Source: Bradyrhizobium sp. cir1 (GTDB lineage Bacteria > Pseudomonadota > Alphaproteobacteria > Rhizobiales > Xanthobacteraceae). From it: a DNA stretch of 64,000 nucleotides. Positions 50,931-60,373 of the stretch are shown here, piece by piece. The stretch lies in the NCBI RefSeq assembly GCF_014198245.1, contig NZ_JACIHE010000002.1:62001-126000 (forward strand), in the 5' to 3' direction. The translations under genes and the position numbers were made by a program. The notes under the pieces were generated by a model, which was given only the letters and a program-made list of their open reading frames with translations, had not been told where the DNA came from and ran no database searches. Within the stretch, counting starts at the first letter, position 1. Every line of letters begins with the position of its first letter.

Positions 50931-51439
50931 AGGGCCGTCTCATGATGCTGGCCGGGACGATTGAGCTCGTCGCCGCGCTCATCGCTACGATCGTCCTGGA
51001 GCCGGTTCCGCTTTACATCTGGAACGCATCCGCGAGCGTGCCGATCGGTCTCTACAGCCTCCGACAGGCGGACCAATTCCAAATCACTGAATTGGTCGCC
51101 GTTCAGCCGCCGGAGCCGCTTGCGACCTTCCTCGATTTGAACGGCTATCTGCCTTTCGGCGTCCCCATGCTGAAGCGCGTGCTTGCCCTTCCCGGGCAGA
51201 CCGTTTGCAGAACGGACCTCACGATTTCGGTCGACGACATCGCAGTGGGCGAGGCGAAGGATCACGACAGACGAGGCCGGCCGCTGCCGAAATGGCAGGG
51301 CTGCCGCGTCGTCGGTGACGGCGAGCTGTTTCTGATGAATTGGCAGTCGGACGACTCTCTTGACGGCCGGTATTTTGGATTTCTTCCGGCATCTAGCGTG
51401 ATCGGCCGTGCGATGCCGGTGTTGACGTGGGAGGAGTGA
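50927..51439 (+). CDS. traF: TraF-type S26 signal peptidase
   Basis: The 170-residue protein has one N-terminal membrane segment (LMMLAGTIELVAALIATIVL), the catalytic Ser in ASVPIGLYSL and the Lys in MLKRVLALPG, then the box E-like MNWQSDDSLDGRYFG. TraF peptidases mature conjugative pilin. It overlaps the DUF2840 gene and precedes a lytic transglycosylase, as in related ICEs. Its usual partner, the pilin gene trbC, is not in the window. Confidence 0.88.
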   Translation: MKGRLMMLAGTIELVAALIATIVLEPVPLYIWNASASVPIGLYSLRQADQFQITELVAVQPPEPLATFLDLNGYLPFGVPMLKRVLALPGQTVCRTDLTISVDDIAVGEAKDHDRRGRPLPKWQGCRVVGDGELFLMNWQSDDSLDGRYFGFLPASSVIGRAMPVLTWEE

Positions 51440-51441
51440 TC

Positions 51442-52272
51442 GTGCGTATCCGACGTGTTCTGGTCGCCATTCCCTTGTTCGATCGATTGCGGGATCGTTC
51501 GTCCGGCTCGATCGATGTTTGCAAGGCTGACGCGAGCCCGACCGCGTCCTTGGGGCGGTTGGGCACGCGCGTTTGCGCTGTCGTGCCGCTGATGCTTCTT
51601 CTGACCGCGTTCGACGGTGCTGCTTTGGCCCAGAGCGGATCAGCCGCCCTGCCGGGGACCAGTCAGACCGCTTACTCATTTGCCGGCTTCATCAATGAAG
51701 CCTCACAACGCTTTGCGATTGCGCCGAACTGGATCCGATCAGTCCAACGCATCGAGAGCGCTGGTGACGTGCACGCCAGATCGCCAAAAGGCGCAATGGG
51801 CCTGATGCAAATCATGCCGGCGACTTGGGTGGAACTTCGTGAGCGCTACAATCTCGGAAACGACCCCTACGACCCGCACGACAACATTTTGGCCGGCACG
51901 GCTTACTTGCGCGAGCTGCTCGATCGGTATGGCTCGCCTGGCGTGTTTGCCGCGTACAATGCGGGACCAGCTCGCTACGAAGAGCATCTCGCAGGCGCCC
52001 CTCTGCCAGACGAGACGCGAGCATACGTCGCAAAGCTTGCAAATCTGCTTACCTTCGAACTGCCGCCGAGGTGGACGTCCAGCGGACAGTCGTCAGCAGC
52101 TGCGACGTTATTCGTCACGCGATCCGAGCCAATGAAAACGCGCGATCGGTTGCTGGCGCTCATGCCGTCAAGCGGTGTCACGACCGCAATCTCGGCGCCC
52201 GATGTTTCGCCAATGGTCCCCCGGCCAATTGGTGTGTTCGTCCCTCGATCGGATTCGGGAGCATCGCAATGA
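51442..52272 (+). CDS. Lytic transglycosylase (SLT domain), conjugation-associated
   Basis: GTG 51442 with GAGGAG six bases upstream gives 276 residues. A hydrophobic segment at about residues 46-63 (VCAVVPLMLLLTAFDGAALA) is an unusually internal signal or anchor. The SLT domain follows, with catalytic Glu in QRIESAGD, then SPKGAMGLMQIMPATW and FAAYNAGPARY. It opens peptidoglycan locally for the transfer channel. The C-terminal 60 residues are low in motif content. Confidence 0.88.
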   Translation: MRIRRVLVAIPLFDRLRDRSSGSIDVCKADASPTASLGRLGTRVCAVVPLMLLLTAFDGAALAQSGSAALPGTSQTAYSFAGFINEASQRFAIAPNWIRSVQRIESAGDVHARSPKGAMGLMQIMPATWVELRERYNLGNDPYDPHDNILAGTAYLRELLDRYGSPGVFAAYNAGPARYEEHLAGAPLPDETRAYVAKLANLLTFELPPRWTSSGQSSAAATLFVTRSEPMKTRDRLLALMPSSGVTTAISAPDVSPMVPRPIGVFVPRSDSGASQ

Positions 52273-52690
52273 CCAAGTGTGCGGGTTCGCAAGCTTTGGT
52301 GTGCTTCACCAAGCAGGTGCCGCGTGCTGATGGCGTATGGGCGATGCCTTCGGCCCGCGCTCTACTCGTCGCTTCGCTCCTCACCGAGCCACCCTTCGGG
52401 TGTCTCGGCCCTTCGGGTAACGATCGCTATCGCAAGCGCTCGGAAGCAGTGGGGGCTTCGCGGGTTGGCTGCCAGGTCGCGGCGGCTCTTTCGGGAACCG
52501 GCCACCGGGAGACAACGACGGCAGGACGGCGAGATAAAAGGGGCTCGCCGGTCGAACCGCAAGCCATTGGCATGGCTTGGGTTCTGGCGTGCCGGTCGGT
52601 CGGGGCGCGTGCCGCGCCGTGCATTTTAACAAATGCAATCAAAGGCATTTTCGGCACCGCGTGCGCTTTTGATCGTTGGGAGGCCCTGCC
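52273..52690. other. Spacer before the relaxase gene, candidate oriT region
   Basis: No supported gene; open frames crossing it lack motifs. It contains the hairpin CCGAGCCACCC-TTC-GGGTGTCTCGG (52384-52408, one mismatch) followed by GATCGCTATCGCAAG, and AAAGGGGCTCGCC further on. This pattern is shared with 40665-40760. Relaxase genes often have oriT next to them, so this is the best place in the window for oriT. Confidence 0.45.
52384..52408. repeat. Imperfect hairpin in the pre-relaxase spacer (copy 2)
   Basis: Arms CCGAGCCACCC and GGGTGTCTCGG pair at 10 of 11 positions around TTC. A similar but shorter hairpin is at 40674-40694. Confidence 0.5.
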
Positions 52691-54454
52691 GTGAGCGTGG
52701 GCGACAGCGACCTGCGTATTCGGCCCGGGCGCATTCGCAGTACCCGCGCGCCGAAGCCGAAGAGCTTCATCAACCAGGTGCTGCGGGCGGCGAAGAAAGC
52801 AGGACACAGCTCGGGTCAGCCTGCTGCTGGCAGGCGTTCTGCGGCTTATGGGCGCTCGACGTTTGGCCGCGGGCGCCTCGCCTTTAGCCGCGCCAGATTG
52901 TTCAGCCCGACCCGGCGTGTTGTGGTAAAGGCGCGCGTGGTTCGTCACAAAGGGCGGGCCTTCCGTTCAGCACCACTGGCCGCCCATCTTTCATATCTGA
53001 AGCGCGACGGCGTGACCCGGAGTGGTGAGCGGGCCGAGATGTTCGATGCCGGGAGCGACCGCGCCGATAGCGCGGCTTTCGCGGAACGCTGCAAGGACGA
53101 CCGGCATCATTTCAGGTTCATCATCTCGCCGGAGGACGCCGGCGACATGACCGACCTGAAGGCCTTCACCCGCGACCTCGCCAAGCAGATGGAGACCGAT
53201 CTCGGCACGCGGCTCGATTGGGTAGCTGTCGATCATTGGAATACCGACAACCCTCACGTCCATCTTCTCGCTCGGGGGGTAGATAAGGACGGGGCGGACC
53301 TCGTGATCTCCCGCGACTATATCAGCCAGGGCCTGCGCTCACGCGCCGAGGAACTGGTCGGCATCGAACTGGGTCCTACACCGGAGCACGAGATCCGCAA
53401 TTCGCTGGAGAGGGAAGTCACGGCAGAGCGATGGACGCGGCTCGATCGGAAGATCCGGCTGGCGGCAGATGAGACCGGCTATATCGATCTACGTCCCGAA
53501 AATCCCGGCAAGTTTGATCCCGAGATCCGGCGGCTGATGGTCGGTCGCATTCAACACCTGGAGAAGATGGGTCTTGCCGCGTCCGCCGCACCAGGGGAAT
53601 GGATGGTAGGGCTCGAGGCCGAGCGCAGCTTGCGCGACCTAAGCATGCGCGGCGACATCATCAAGACCATGCACCGTGCCTTCACCGAGCGTGGGGAAGC
53701 GCGCGGCGTTGCCGACTTCGTTATTGAGGGTGGACTGCCGACGTCCCAGATCATCGGACGGCTGGTCGACCGTGGATTGCACGACGAACTGACTGGGGAG
53801 GCCTACGCTCTGATCGACGGAACAGACGGACGCGCGCACCATGTGCGCTTCCGAGGGCTCGAGGCTTTCGAACAGGCGCCACCGGTCGGCGGCATCGTCG
53901 AAGTCCGACGCTTCGGTCAAGCCGGCGACCCGCGTCCGACGATGGTGCTCGCAACCCGTTCGGATCTCGATCTCGGTGGCCAGATTACGGCGCGAGGGGC
54001 GACCTGGCTCGATCATAGACTGGTTGAACACGACCCGATGCCGCTCGCCATGGGCGGATTCGGCCGCGAGACCCGCGACGCCATGGAAGCCCGTACCGAG
54101 CATCTGATTCAGAAGAGTCTGGCGCGGCGGCAGGGCCAACGCGTCATCTTGCAGCGCGACCTCCTGAACACGTTGCGTCGGCGTGAGTTGGACGAGGTGG
54201 CAGCAAAGGTCTCGGCCGACACCAGCCTCCCTTACGTGAAACCTGACTCCGGGGAGCATGTGGCGGGCACGTATCGCCAGCGTCTGACGCTCGCCTCCGG
54301 ACGCTTCGCCATGATCGACAATGGGCTCGGCTTCCAATTCGTGCCCTGGTCGCGCGAACTCGAAAAGAGACTCGGCCAACATGTCACTGGTGTCGTCAAG
54401 GACGGCGGCGGCATCGAATGGGGCTTTGGCCGGAAGCGCGACCTCGGCCTCTAG
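52691..54454 (+). CDS. rlxS: DUF3363 relaxase (RlxS-like)
   Basis: GTG 52691 lies seven bases after GGGAGG and gives 587 residues. The basic N-terminus is followed by the relaxase core: HLSYLKRDGVTRSG, HHFRFIISPEDAGD and the histidine triad region DHWNTDNPHVHLLARG, then the C-terminal DUF3363 region (FEQAPPVGGIVEVRRFG, ATWLDHRLVEHDPMPLAMGG). It nicks oriT and leads the transferred strand. TraG follows 37 bp downstream. The protein looks full length and intact. Confidence 0.88.
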   Translation: MSVGDSDLRIRPGRIRSTRAPKPKSFINQVLRAAKKAGHSSGQPAAGRRSAAYGRSTFGRGRLAFSRARLFSPTRRVVVKARVVRHKGRAFRSAPLAAHLSYLKRDGVTRSGERAEMFDAGSDRADSAAFAERCKDDRHHFRFIISPEDAGDMTDLKAFTRDLAKQMETDLGTRLDWVAVDHWNTDNPHVHLLARGVDKDGADLVISRDYISQGLRSRAEELVGIELGPTPEHEIRNSLEREVTAERWTRLDRKIRLAADETGYIDLRPENPGKFDPEIRRLMVGRIQHLEKMGLAASAAPGEWMVGLEAERSLRDLSMRGDIIKTMHRAFTERGEARGVADFVIEGGLPTSQIIGRLVDRGLHDELTGEAYALIDGTDGRAHHVRFRGLEAFEQAPPVGGIVEVRRFGQAGDPRPTMVLATRSDLDLGGQITARGATWLDHRLVEHDPMPLAMGGFGRETRDAMEARTEHLIQKSLARRQGQRVILQRDLLNTLRRRELDEVAAKVSADTSLPYVKPDSGEHVAGTYRQRLTLASGRFAMIDNGLGFQFVPWSRELEKRLGQHVTGVVKDGGGIEWGFGRKRDLGL

Positions 54455-54491
54455 CTATCTCACCAATTCAGTTGCAGGAAGGGTATTTGGG

Positions 54492-56480
54492 ATGTCCGGA
54501 ACCAAGATCCTCTGGGGACAGGTGATCGTTGTCGGTCTGATCGTTTTGCTGGCCATATGGGGAGCAACCGAGTGGACGGCTTGGCGGCTCGCCTATCAAC
54601 CGGAACTTGGGCGGCCCTGGTTCGAACTGTTGGGCTTCAAGATCTATTACCCGCCAGTCTTCTTCTGGTGGTGGTTCGTCTACGACGCCTATGCACCTCA
54701 GGTCTTTGTCGAGGGTGCCTTCATCGCAGCGTCGGGGACGTTCATTTCGATCGCGGTTGCGATTGGCATGTCAGTCTGGCGGGCGCGCGAAGCGAAGAAT
54801 GTCGAGACTTATGGCTCGGCGCGCTGGGCTGGTCCTGACGAAGTGAGAGCGGCGGGACTTCTCGGTCCGGACGGCGTGGTACTTGGCAAGCTCGACCGCG
54901 ACTACCTCCGCCACGATGGACCGGAGCACGTTTTGTGTTTTGCACCAACCCGATCCGGCAAAGGCGTCGGTCTTGTCGTCCCCTCCCTGCTGGCTTGGCC
55001 CGGCTCGGCCATAGTTCACGACATCAAGGGCGAGAACTGGCAACTGACCGCGGGTTTTCGCTCGCGGCATGGCCGCGTCTTGTTGTTTGATCCCACCAAC
55101 CCGAAGTCCTCAGCCTACAATCCTCTGCTCGAGGTCCGGCGGGGGGAATGGGAGGTTCGCGACGTCCAGAACGTCGCCGACGTCCTGGTCGACCCCGAAG
55201 GCTCCCTCGACAAGCGGAACCATTGGGAGAAGACCAGTCATTCCCTCTTGGTCGGCGCCATCCTCCACGTCCTCTATGCCGAGGCGGACAAGACCTTGGC
55301 TGGCGTCGCCGCCTTTCTGTCCGACCCGAAGCGGCCGATCGAGGCGACGCTGAAGGCGATGATGACAACCGCGCATCTTGGCGAGCAGGGCGCCCATCCC
55401 GTTGTCGCCTCGACCGCGCGCGAGCTCCTCAACAAGTCCGAGAATGAACGCTCCGGCGTCCTGTCCACCGCGATGTCATTCCTTGGGCTCTACCGCGATC
55501 CCGTCGTGGCCCAGGCGACCTGTCGCTGCGACTGGCGGATTGCCGATCTGATCGCAGATAGCCGCCCGACGACGCTTTACCTCGTGGTGCCGCCCTCGGA
55601 TATCTCTCGGACCAAGCCGCTAATCCGTCTCGTGCTGAACCAGATCGGCCGACGCCTGACCGAGGATCTGCACGCCCGCGACCGCCGGCATCGCGTTCTG
55701 ATGATGCTCGACGAGTTCCCGGCGCTGGGACGGCTCGATTTTTTCGAGTCTGCGCTCGCCTTCATGGCGGGGTACGGCATCAAGAGTTTCTTGATCGCGC
55801 AGTCGCTCAATCAGATCGAGAAGGCCTACGGGTCCAACAATGCGATCCTGGACAACTGCCACGTCCGCGTCAGCTTCGCGACCAACGACGAGCGGACCGC
55901 CAAGCGGGTTTCCGACGCGTTGGGCACGGCGACCGAGATGCGGGCGATGAAGAACTATGCCGGTCACAGGTTGAACCCGTGGCTGGGGCACCTGATGGTC
56001 TCGCGCCAGGAGACGGCAAGACCGCTGCTGACCCCAGGCGAAGTCATGCAGCTTCCGCCGAAGGACGAGATCGTTATGGTGGCGGGCACGCCGCCGATCC
56101 GGGCAAAGAAGGTCCGCTACTACGAGGATCGCCGATTCACCGAGCGGGTTCTGCCGCCGCCCGATCCGGCGAGCGCCGGCCGATCATCGCGAACGGACGG
56201 ATGGTCAGCGCTCGGACCGTTGAAGCCGACGGCAAGTCCAGCTGACAAAGCTGCAGGGGCCGAGGAGGACACGGCGAACAGCGGGCTCCGTCGCGAGCCC
56301 GAACTCCCCGATCACGTCGCGATCGCCAAGGAGACGACCGAACCGACGCCGGCGGAGGAATTTGCCGTCGTTCTTGACGACGACGAGGATGCGGTCCGTC
56401 AGTCCCGGCTCATACGCCAACAGATGCGAGGTGTCGCCCGTCAGGCCGCCCTGGACCCGAATGACGGTATGGAGCTCTGA
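54492..56480 (+). CDS. traG: TraG/VirD4-type conjugative coupling protein
   Basis: The 662-residue protein has two N-terminal membrane segments (about residues 8-25 and 70-95), Walker A APTRSGKGVGLVVPSLL, Walker B RVLMMLDEFPALGRLDFFES and the usual LIAQSLNQIEKAYG segment. It links the relaxase-DNA complex to the type IV secretion channel and powers transfer. ATG 54492 is the start; an in-frame extension to 54321 overlaps the relaxase gene and is rejected. The last 100 residues are acidic and variable, as in relatives. Confidence 0.92.
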   Translation: MSGTKILWGQVIVVGLIVLLAIWGATEWTAWRLAYQPELGRPWFELLGFKIYYPPVFFWWWFVYDAYAPQVFVEGAFIAASGTFISIAVAIGMSVWRAREAKNVETYGSARWAGPDEVRAAGLLGPDGVVLGKLDRDYLRHDGPEHVLCFAPTRSGKGVGLVVPSLLAWPGSAIVHDIKGENWQLTAGFRSRHGRVLLFDPTNPKSSAYNPLLEVRRGEWEVRDVQNVADVLVDPEGSLDKRNHWEKTSHSLLVGAILHVLYAEADKTLAGVAAFLSDPKRPIEATLKAMMTTAHLGEQGAHPVVASTARELLNKSENERSGVLSTAMSFLGLYRDPVVAQATCRCDWRIADLIADSRPTTLYLVVPPSDISRTKPLIRLVLNQIGRRLTEDLHARDRRHRVLMMLDEFPALGRLDFFESALAFMAGYGIKSFLIAQSLNQIEKAYGSNNAILDNCHVRVSFATNDERTAKRVSDALGTATEMRAMKNYAGHRLNPWLGHLMVSRQETARPLLTPGEVMQLPPKDEIVMVAGTPPIRAKKVRYYEDRRFTERVLPPPDPASAGRSSRTDGWSALGPLKPTASPADKAAGAEEDTANSGLRREPELPDHVAIAKETTEPTPAEEFAVVLDDDEDAVRQSRLIRQQMRGVARQAALDPNDGMEL

Positions 56481-56486
56481 GGCGAT

Positions 56487-56912
56487 ATGCGCGACCGGAT
56501 GAACGTCTATTTTCCGCCAGAGCTTCTGAAACAGATCTCGGAGCTTGCCGATCGCAAGAAGCTTTCCCGGTCAGCGATCGTTGAGGCCGCTGTCGCTTCG
56601 TTTCTGTCACCGGATGCGGCGGACAGGCGGGAGGCGGCGTTCACCCGGCGCCTCGATCGGCTGTCGCGTCAGATGCAGAGGCTGGAGCGCGACGTGGGTT
56701 TGACGGCGGAGACCTTGGCTCTCTTCATTCGTTTCTGGCTGACGATTACGCCACCATTGCCAAGCGATGCGCAAGCGGCCGCACAAGCCAAGGGCAGGGA
56801 GCGTTTTGAAGGATTTGTCGAAACGCTCGGGCGTCGGCTACAAAAAGGACAAGGCTTTCTGCGCGAGATTCCTGGAGATCTTCACCGTCAGGAACCGGCC
56901 GGCGATACGTGA
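56487..56912 (+). CDS. CopG-type ribbon-helix-helix protein
   Basis: The 141-residue protein starts 6 bp after traG. Residues about 5-45 form an RHH domain (RMNVYFPPELLKQISELADR, then SRSAIVEAAVASFLS), followed by a helical region. In related ICEs this gene lies between traG and trbB and is called a CopG-family regulator. Here no trbB follows. It probably binds DNA near the tra/trb operon. Confidence 0.85.
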   Translation: MRDRMNVYFPPELLKQISELADRKKLSRSAIVEAAVASFLSPDAADRREAAFTRRLDRLSRQMQRLERDVGLTAETLALFIRFWLTITPPLPSDAQAAAQAKGRERFEGFVETLGRRLQKGQGFLREIPGDLHRQEPAGDT

Positions 56913-57456
56913 CCGAACATCCCGGGTAGGTTATCGCGCTTTCCCTTCTTTTCCACACCAGCCTGCTACCGCAGGAACCAGGCGTAGTTGGCAATAGGCT
57001 GGACGCGATATCGGCGCGAACGATCTGGGCTTTGGTCGCCAATCAGCTCGGCTTGGATACCGGGCTTGGGGCTGCTGATCCCTGGGGCCTCCTAAGTCTG
57101 TTTCCCGATGCTTTGCCGCCGCGGAGATCCCGGCCGGTATTTTGTTGGACCGCTATTGCACCCGTCCAGCGCCCAAGTGTCGCGGTCGATTTGCGAGTAC
57201 GTCGATAAATATCATTAGACAAATTCCAAGTCACAATTTAGGATTGTAATATCCGATCGCATGCCGAACCGGCTAACGCCTGAATTTTTTGGTTTGCGTT
57301 GCTTTGCAAGTCTTTGAGCGTTGCTGGCTGGTGGCTACGCGCGCTGATACTGAATTGCCTTGCTTCTGAATGGATAGTGCGAGGCCGAATGCCTTGATCG
57401 CTGATCAGGATAACGGCGTCCAATCTTACTGACAAAAATATTTCGGCGGTTGATCC
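56913..57456. other. Gene-free junction after the CopG gene
   Basis: I see no gene in these 544 bases, although trbB would be expected here. Base composition falls towards the right (for example AAATATCATTAGACAAATTC near 57210). The junction probably marks loss or replacement of the trb operon by the cluster that starts at 57457. Confidence 0.55.
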
Positions 57457-59058
57457 GTGAGTAATATTTTAAACCTTCGGTACGGCAGCGGGTCGCTCGC
57501 TCTGAACAAGAGCAGTACCCTCGCAGCTGTCCATTCCGGCTCGTTGCTTCAGCCCGCTGCGGAAAATCAAATCGCTACTCGCTCCGGTTCGTATCAAATC
57601 CGGAATCGTAGCGATCTCGGAAACATCAGAACGCTTGGAGTCGGAACGCGAAGGGATTCCAAGAGCTTCGAAAGTACGATCGACAGGCTGTTGCGTCCCG
57701 CGGAAATTACCAATGTCTATCACAGCTCTCCCGATATGGTGCCTTTCGTTCCAACCGGGACGGTCTACCTCGAATTTCATGAAATGACCAATGAGCAGAC
57801 GAGGAATGATCTGATCACCCGGCACCACTTAAAGCTGGTGAGATCGGAATTCGATGGCGGGTTGACGGTTCGTGTGGACGATCGACGGGACGCCGTCGAA
57901 GTCTGTGCCGCCTTGCAGCTGGAGCCATCGGTCAGGATCGCCGAGCCCGACCTGTCGACAGAGGGTGAGGTGAAGGGATTTGCCGTCCCGAATGATGCCC
58001 TTATAGACCACGAGTGGTACCTCGAAAATACCGGCCTTAACGGCGGCGATTCAAGTGACCTGAAGGCAGGCGCAGATGCGCGGGTGATTGCAGCATGGCG
58101 CCTGCTTCAAGGCTTCGGTTCTCCCGATGTGACGATCGGAATTATCGATGACGGCTTCGACCTGAGTCATCCCGATCTTGCGGATCGATCGGTGCATCCC
58201 TGGGACTTTATGCGCAACGCGGCCAATGTCGCTCCCGAGCCCAACCTCACATCGCCGCAGTTGGGAAACTGGCATGGCACGGCATGTGCGGGGATTGCCA
58301 TTGGAGCCGCTGGCGCCGGCAACATCGTCGGTGCGGCTCCGGGATGTTCCTGGATACCGGTGCGCTGGTCGAGCCTGGAGCCGATAGAGATCGCGAAATG
58401 GTTTGACTATATGCGCGAGCGTGGTGCATCGATCGTCAGTTGCAGCTGGGGCGCTCGAGCCACCAACTACCCACTATCGACGCGGGTTGCCAAAGCGATC
58501 AGCCGTTGTGCCATCGAGGGGCGTGAAGGTAAGGGCAGCATAATCGTCTTTGCCGCTGGAAATGAAGGCCGTAACGTCAATGACCCGGCCAACGCCAGCG
58601 TAAACGGATTTGCCATCCATCCGGATATTATAGCCGTCGGGGCTTCCGACAGCCTTGATGAATATGCGTCCTATTCAAACATCGGCAAAGAAATCTGGAT
58701 ATGCGCGCCCTCGAGCAGTGACAGGGGTCGTGGTGTTACGACTGCCGACGTGACTGGAGAATTCATCGACTCGATCGGTGCGACGCGTCCCTTGGGCTAT
58801 GTGCCGGGTGATTACAATGAACATTTCGGCAAGACCTCGAGCTCCTGTCCGCTGGTCGCCGGAATCTGCGGCCTGGTGCTGAGCGCCAATCCTGGACTGA
58901 CCGCGGCGGAGTGCCGCGAGATCCTCAAACAGACCGCACGTCGGATCGGCGATCTCGGTTCCTACGATGCTGACGGCCATTCACGACTCTTTGGATACGG
59001 ATGTGTTCACGCCGAGGCGGCGGTTGCCGAGGCGAAGACCCGATTGTTGCAGGCTTAG
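57457..59058 (+). CDS. Subtilisin-family (S8) serine protease without signal peptide
   Basis: GTG 57457 begins a 533-residue protein. Residues about 75-180 look like a pro-region ending VRIAEPDLSTEGE. The catalytic domain has Asp in IIDDGFDLSHPD (about 230), His in NWHGTACAG (about 272), the oxyanion Asn in FAAGNEGRN (about 369) and Ser in GKTSSSCPLVAG (about 462), so the triad is complete. There is no N-terminal hydrophobic segment, which is unusual for this family. It leads a same-strand cluster with heme, Rieske and propeller proteins. It may process one of them or be a separately exported effector. Confidence 0.88.
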   Translation: MSNILNLRYGSGSLALNKSSTLAAVHSGSLLQPAAENQIATRSGSYQIRNRSDLGNIRTLGVGTRRDSKSFESTIDRLLRPAEITNVYHSSPDMVPFVPTGTVYLEFHEMTNEQTRNDLITRHHLKLVRSEFDGGLTVRVDDRRDAVEVCAALQLEPSVRIAEPDLSTEGEVKGFAVPNDALIDHEWYLENTGLNGGDSSDLKAGADARVIAAWRLLQGFGSPDVTIGIIDDGFDLSHPDLADRSVHPWDFMRNAANVAPEPNLTSPQLGNWHGTACAGIAIGAAGAGNIVGAAPGCSWIPVRWSSLEPIEIAKWFDYMRERGASIVSCSWGARATNYPLSTRVAKAISRCAIEGREGKGSIIVFAAGNEGRNVNDPANASVNGFAIHPDIIAVGASDSLDEYASYSNIGKEIWICAPSSSDRGRGVTTADVTGEFIDSIGATRPLGYVPGDYNEHFGKTSSSCPLVAGICGLVLSANPGLTAAECREILKQTARRIGDLGSYDADGHSRLFGYGCVHAEAAVAEAKTRLLQA

Positions 59059-59125
59059 TTCAATTCGCCGTCTGCAGATCAAGTGTTTGTCCCAGAGGGC
59101 GCAAGTTGTAACGCAGGAGGAAGCT

Positions 59126-60349
59126 ATGTGGGCATTCCGGGCTGTCGCAATGATGATCGCCGTCAATGCGAGCTTGCATTCGGCCAGTGCGATAGCCCAG
59201 GAGGCATGGAAAGAACCGCAAGATTCCGCCGCTGCCATCACCGATCCAGACCGGTACGCCTGGCGGCTTTTCGTTGCCCTCAATTGGCCGGCAAACGTCA
59301 AGCAGAGGGCACCGGATTCAACCAAGAAGTTCGGAGATACGGCACCGGGACCGGTCGTTTGGGAAACCTGGCGGAGCGCCAATAACAATGCAGCCGACAC
59401 GGCTTACCCCATCGACGGTTCTGACCCCGGTACCTGGCTCGACAAGGAAACGCCCGCCGACAAACCTATCGCTGGTCTGGACCGTGGCGCGGAGCAGCAA
59501 CGAATCCTGCTGGAATCGATGAAGCGATTGAATACGCCACTGCCGGCGTTCGAGGAAGACATCGCAAAAGCACTGGAAGACGAAGATACGGTCAACGAAA
59601 CCAGATTGAATCAAGCGACGTTCGAATTTGTCAGATCGAAAAGGCTCTACAACGTCGACGAACAGATCAAGCTGTTCACAAATCGTGTCCAGACCATCGA
59701 CTTTCCCCTGGCCGCCAAGGAGGTAAAGGCGCAATGGCGCGAGATACAGGAAGTGGACAAGCCGCGTTATCATTGGGTCAAGTCCGATAACGGCAAGATA
59801 TACGGCTTGACGGCGCTTCACATCACGACAAAAGATTTACCGAAGTGGCTTTGGGCAACCTTCGAACATATCGACAACAAGATTCCGGAATCGCAGGGCG
59901 GACGCAAATTTAACATCGGGTGGAATCTGAAATCGGTGGATCGCTTTGCCTGTCCGCAGGCGCCGCATGATTGCGAAAAGGCGCCGGCGGGTATCGGTCT
60001 CGAAGGCACCAAATGGGAAAATTACCGACTTCGCGGAACGCAGATCGATTTCGTCGACAGCCGTGGCAACATCACACTGCTCGCAAATTCGCAGCCTGAA
60101 GGCGGCTTCCAGAACACGTCGTCCTGTATCACGTGCCACGCCCGGGCAACGATCGGCGCGACGGCGCGCATGTCGGTCTTCAAATGCCAGGGGCAGGGGT
60201 CGACCGGTATGCCGAGCCCGGCGTGGTTCGTCGACTCGGCCAACAATCTCAAGTTCGTACAACTAGACTTTGTCTGGTCTCTCTTCCGGGCGCGGCGCGC
60301 AAATCAGAGCAGGGCTCTCCCGGCGCCCGATCCGCTCTGCGCGAACTAG
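59126..60349 (+). CDS. Exported monoheme c-type protein, member A of an unnamed family
   Basis: ATG 59126 follows AGGAGGAAGC. The 407-residue protein has a signal peptide (MWAFRAVAMMIAVNASLHSA, cleaved after AIA), then AWRLFVALNWPA, PVVWETWRSANN, and one heme motif near the C-terminus, SSCITCHARA. It shares these motifs and their order with the protein encoded at 62271, so the two are paralogues. The large region before the heme is not a known cytochrome fold to me. It should be periplasmic and redox-active. Function unknown. Confidence 0.8.
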   Translation: MWAFRAVAMMIAVNASLHSASAIAQEAWKEPQDSAAAITDPDRYAWRLFVALNWPANVKQRAPDSTKKFGDTAPGPVVWETWRSANNNAADTAYPIDGSDPGTWLDKETPADKPIAGLDRGAEQQRILLESMKRLNTPLPAFEEDIAKALEDEDTVNETRLNQATFEFVRSKRLYNVDEQIKLFTNRVQTIDFPLAAKEVKAQWREIQEVDKPRYHWVKSDNGKIYGLTALHITTKDLPKWLWATFEHIDNKIPESQGGRKFNIGWNLKSVDRFACPQAPHDCEKAPAGIGLEGTKWENYRLRGTQIDFVDSRGNITLLANSQPEGGFQNTSSCITCHARATIGATARMSVFKCQGQGSTGMPSPAWFVDSANNLKFVQLDFVWSLFRARRANQSRALPAPDPLCAN

Positions 60350-60373
60350 ACCGTTAAGCCGAGGGAGAGTGAG

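Noticed and set aside
52071..52694. Plus-strand frame across the transglycosylase end and the pre-relaxase spacer
   Set aside because: The first part is a shadow of the transglycosylase gene and the rest is low-complexity Arg/Ala/Gly without motifs.
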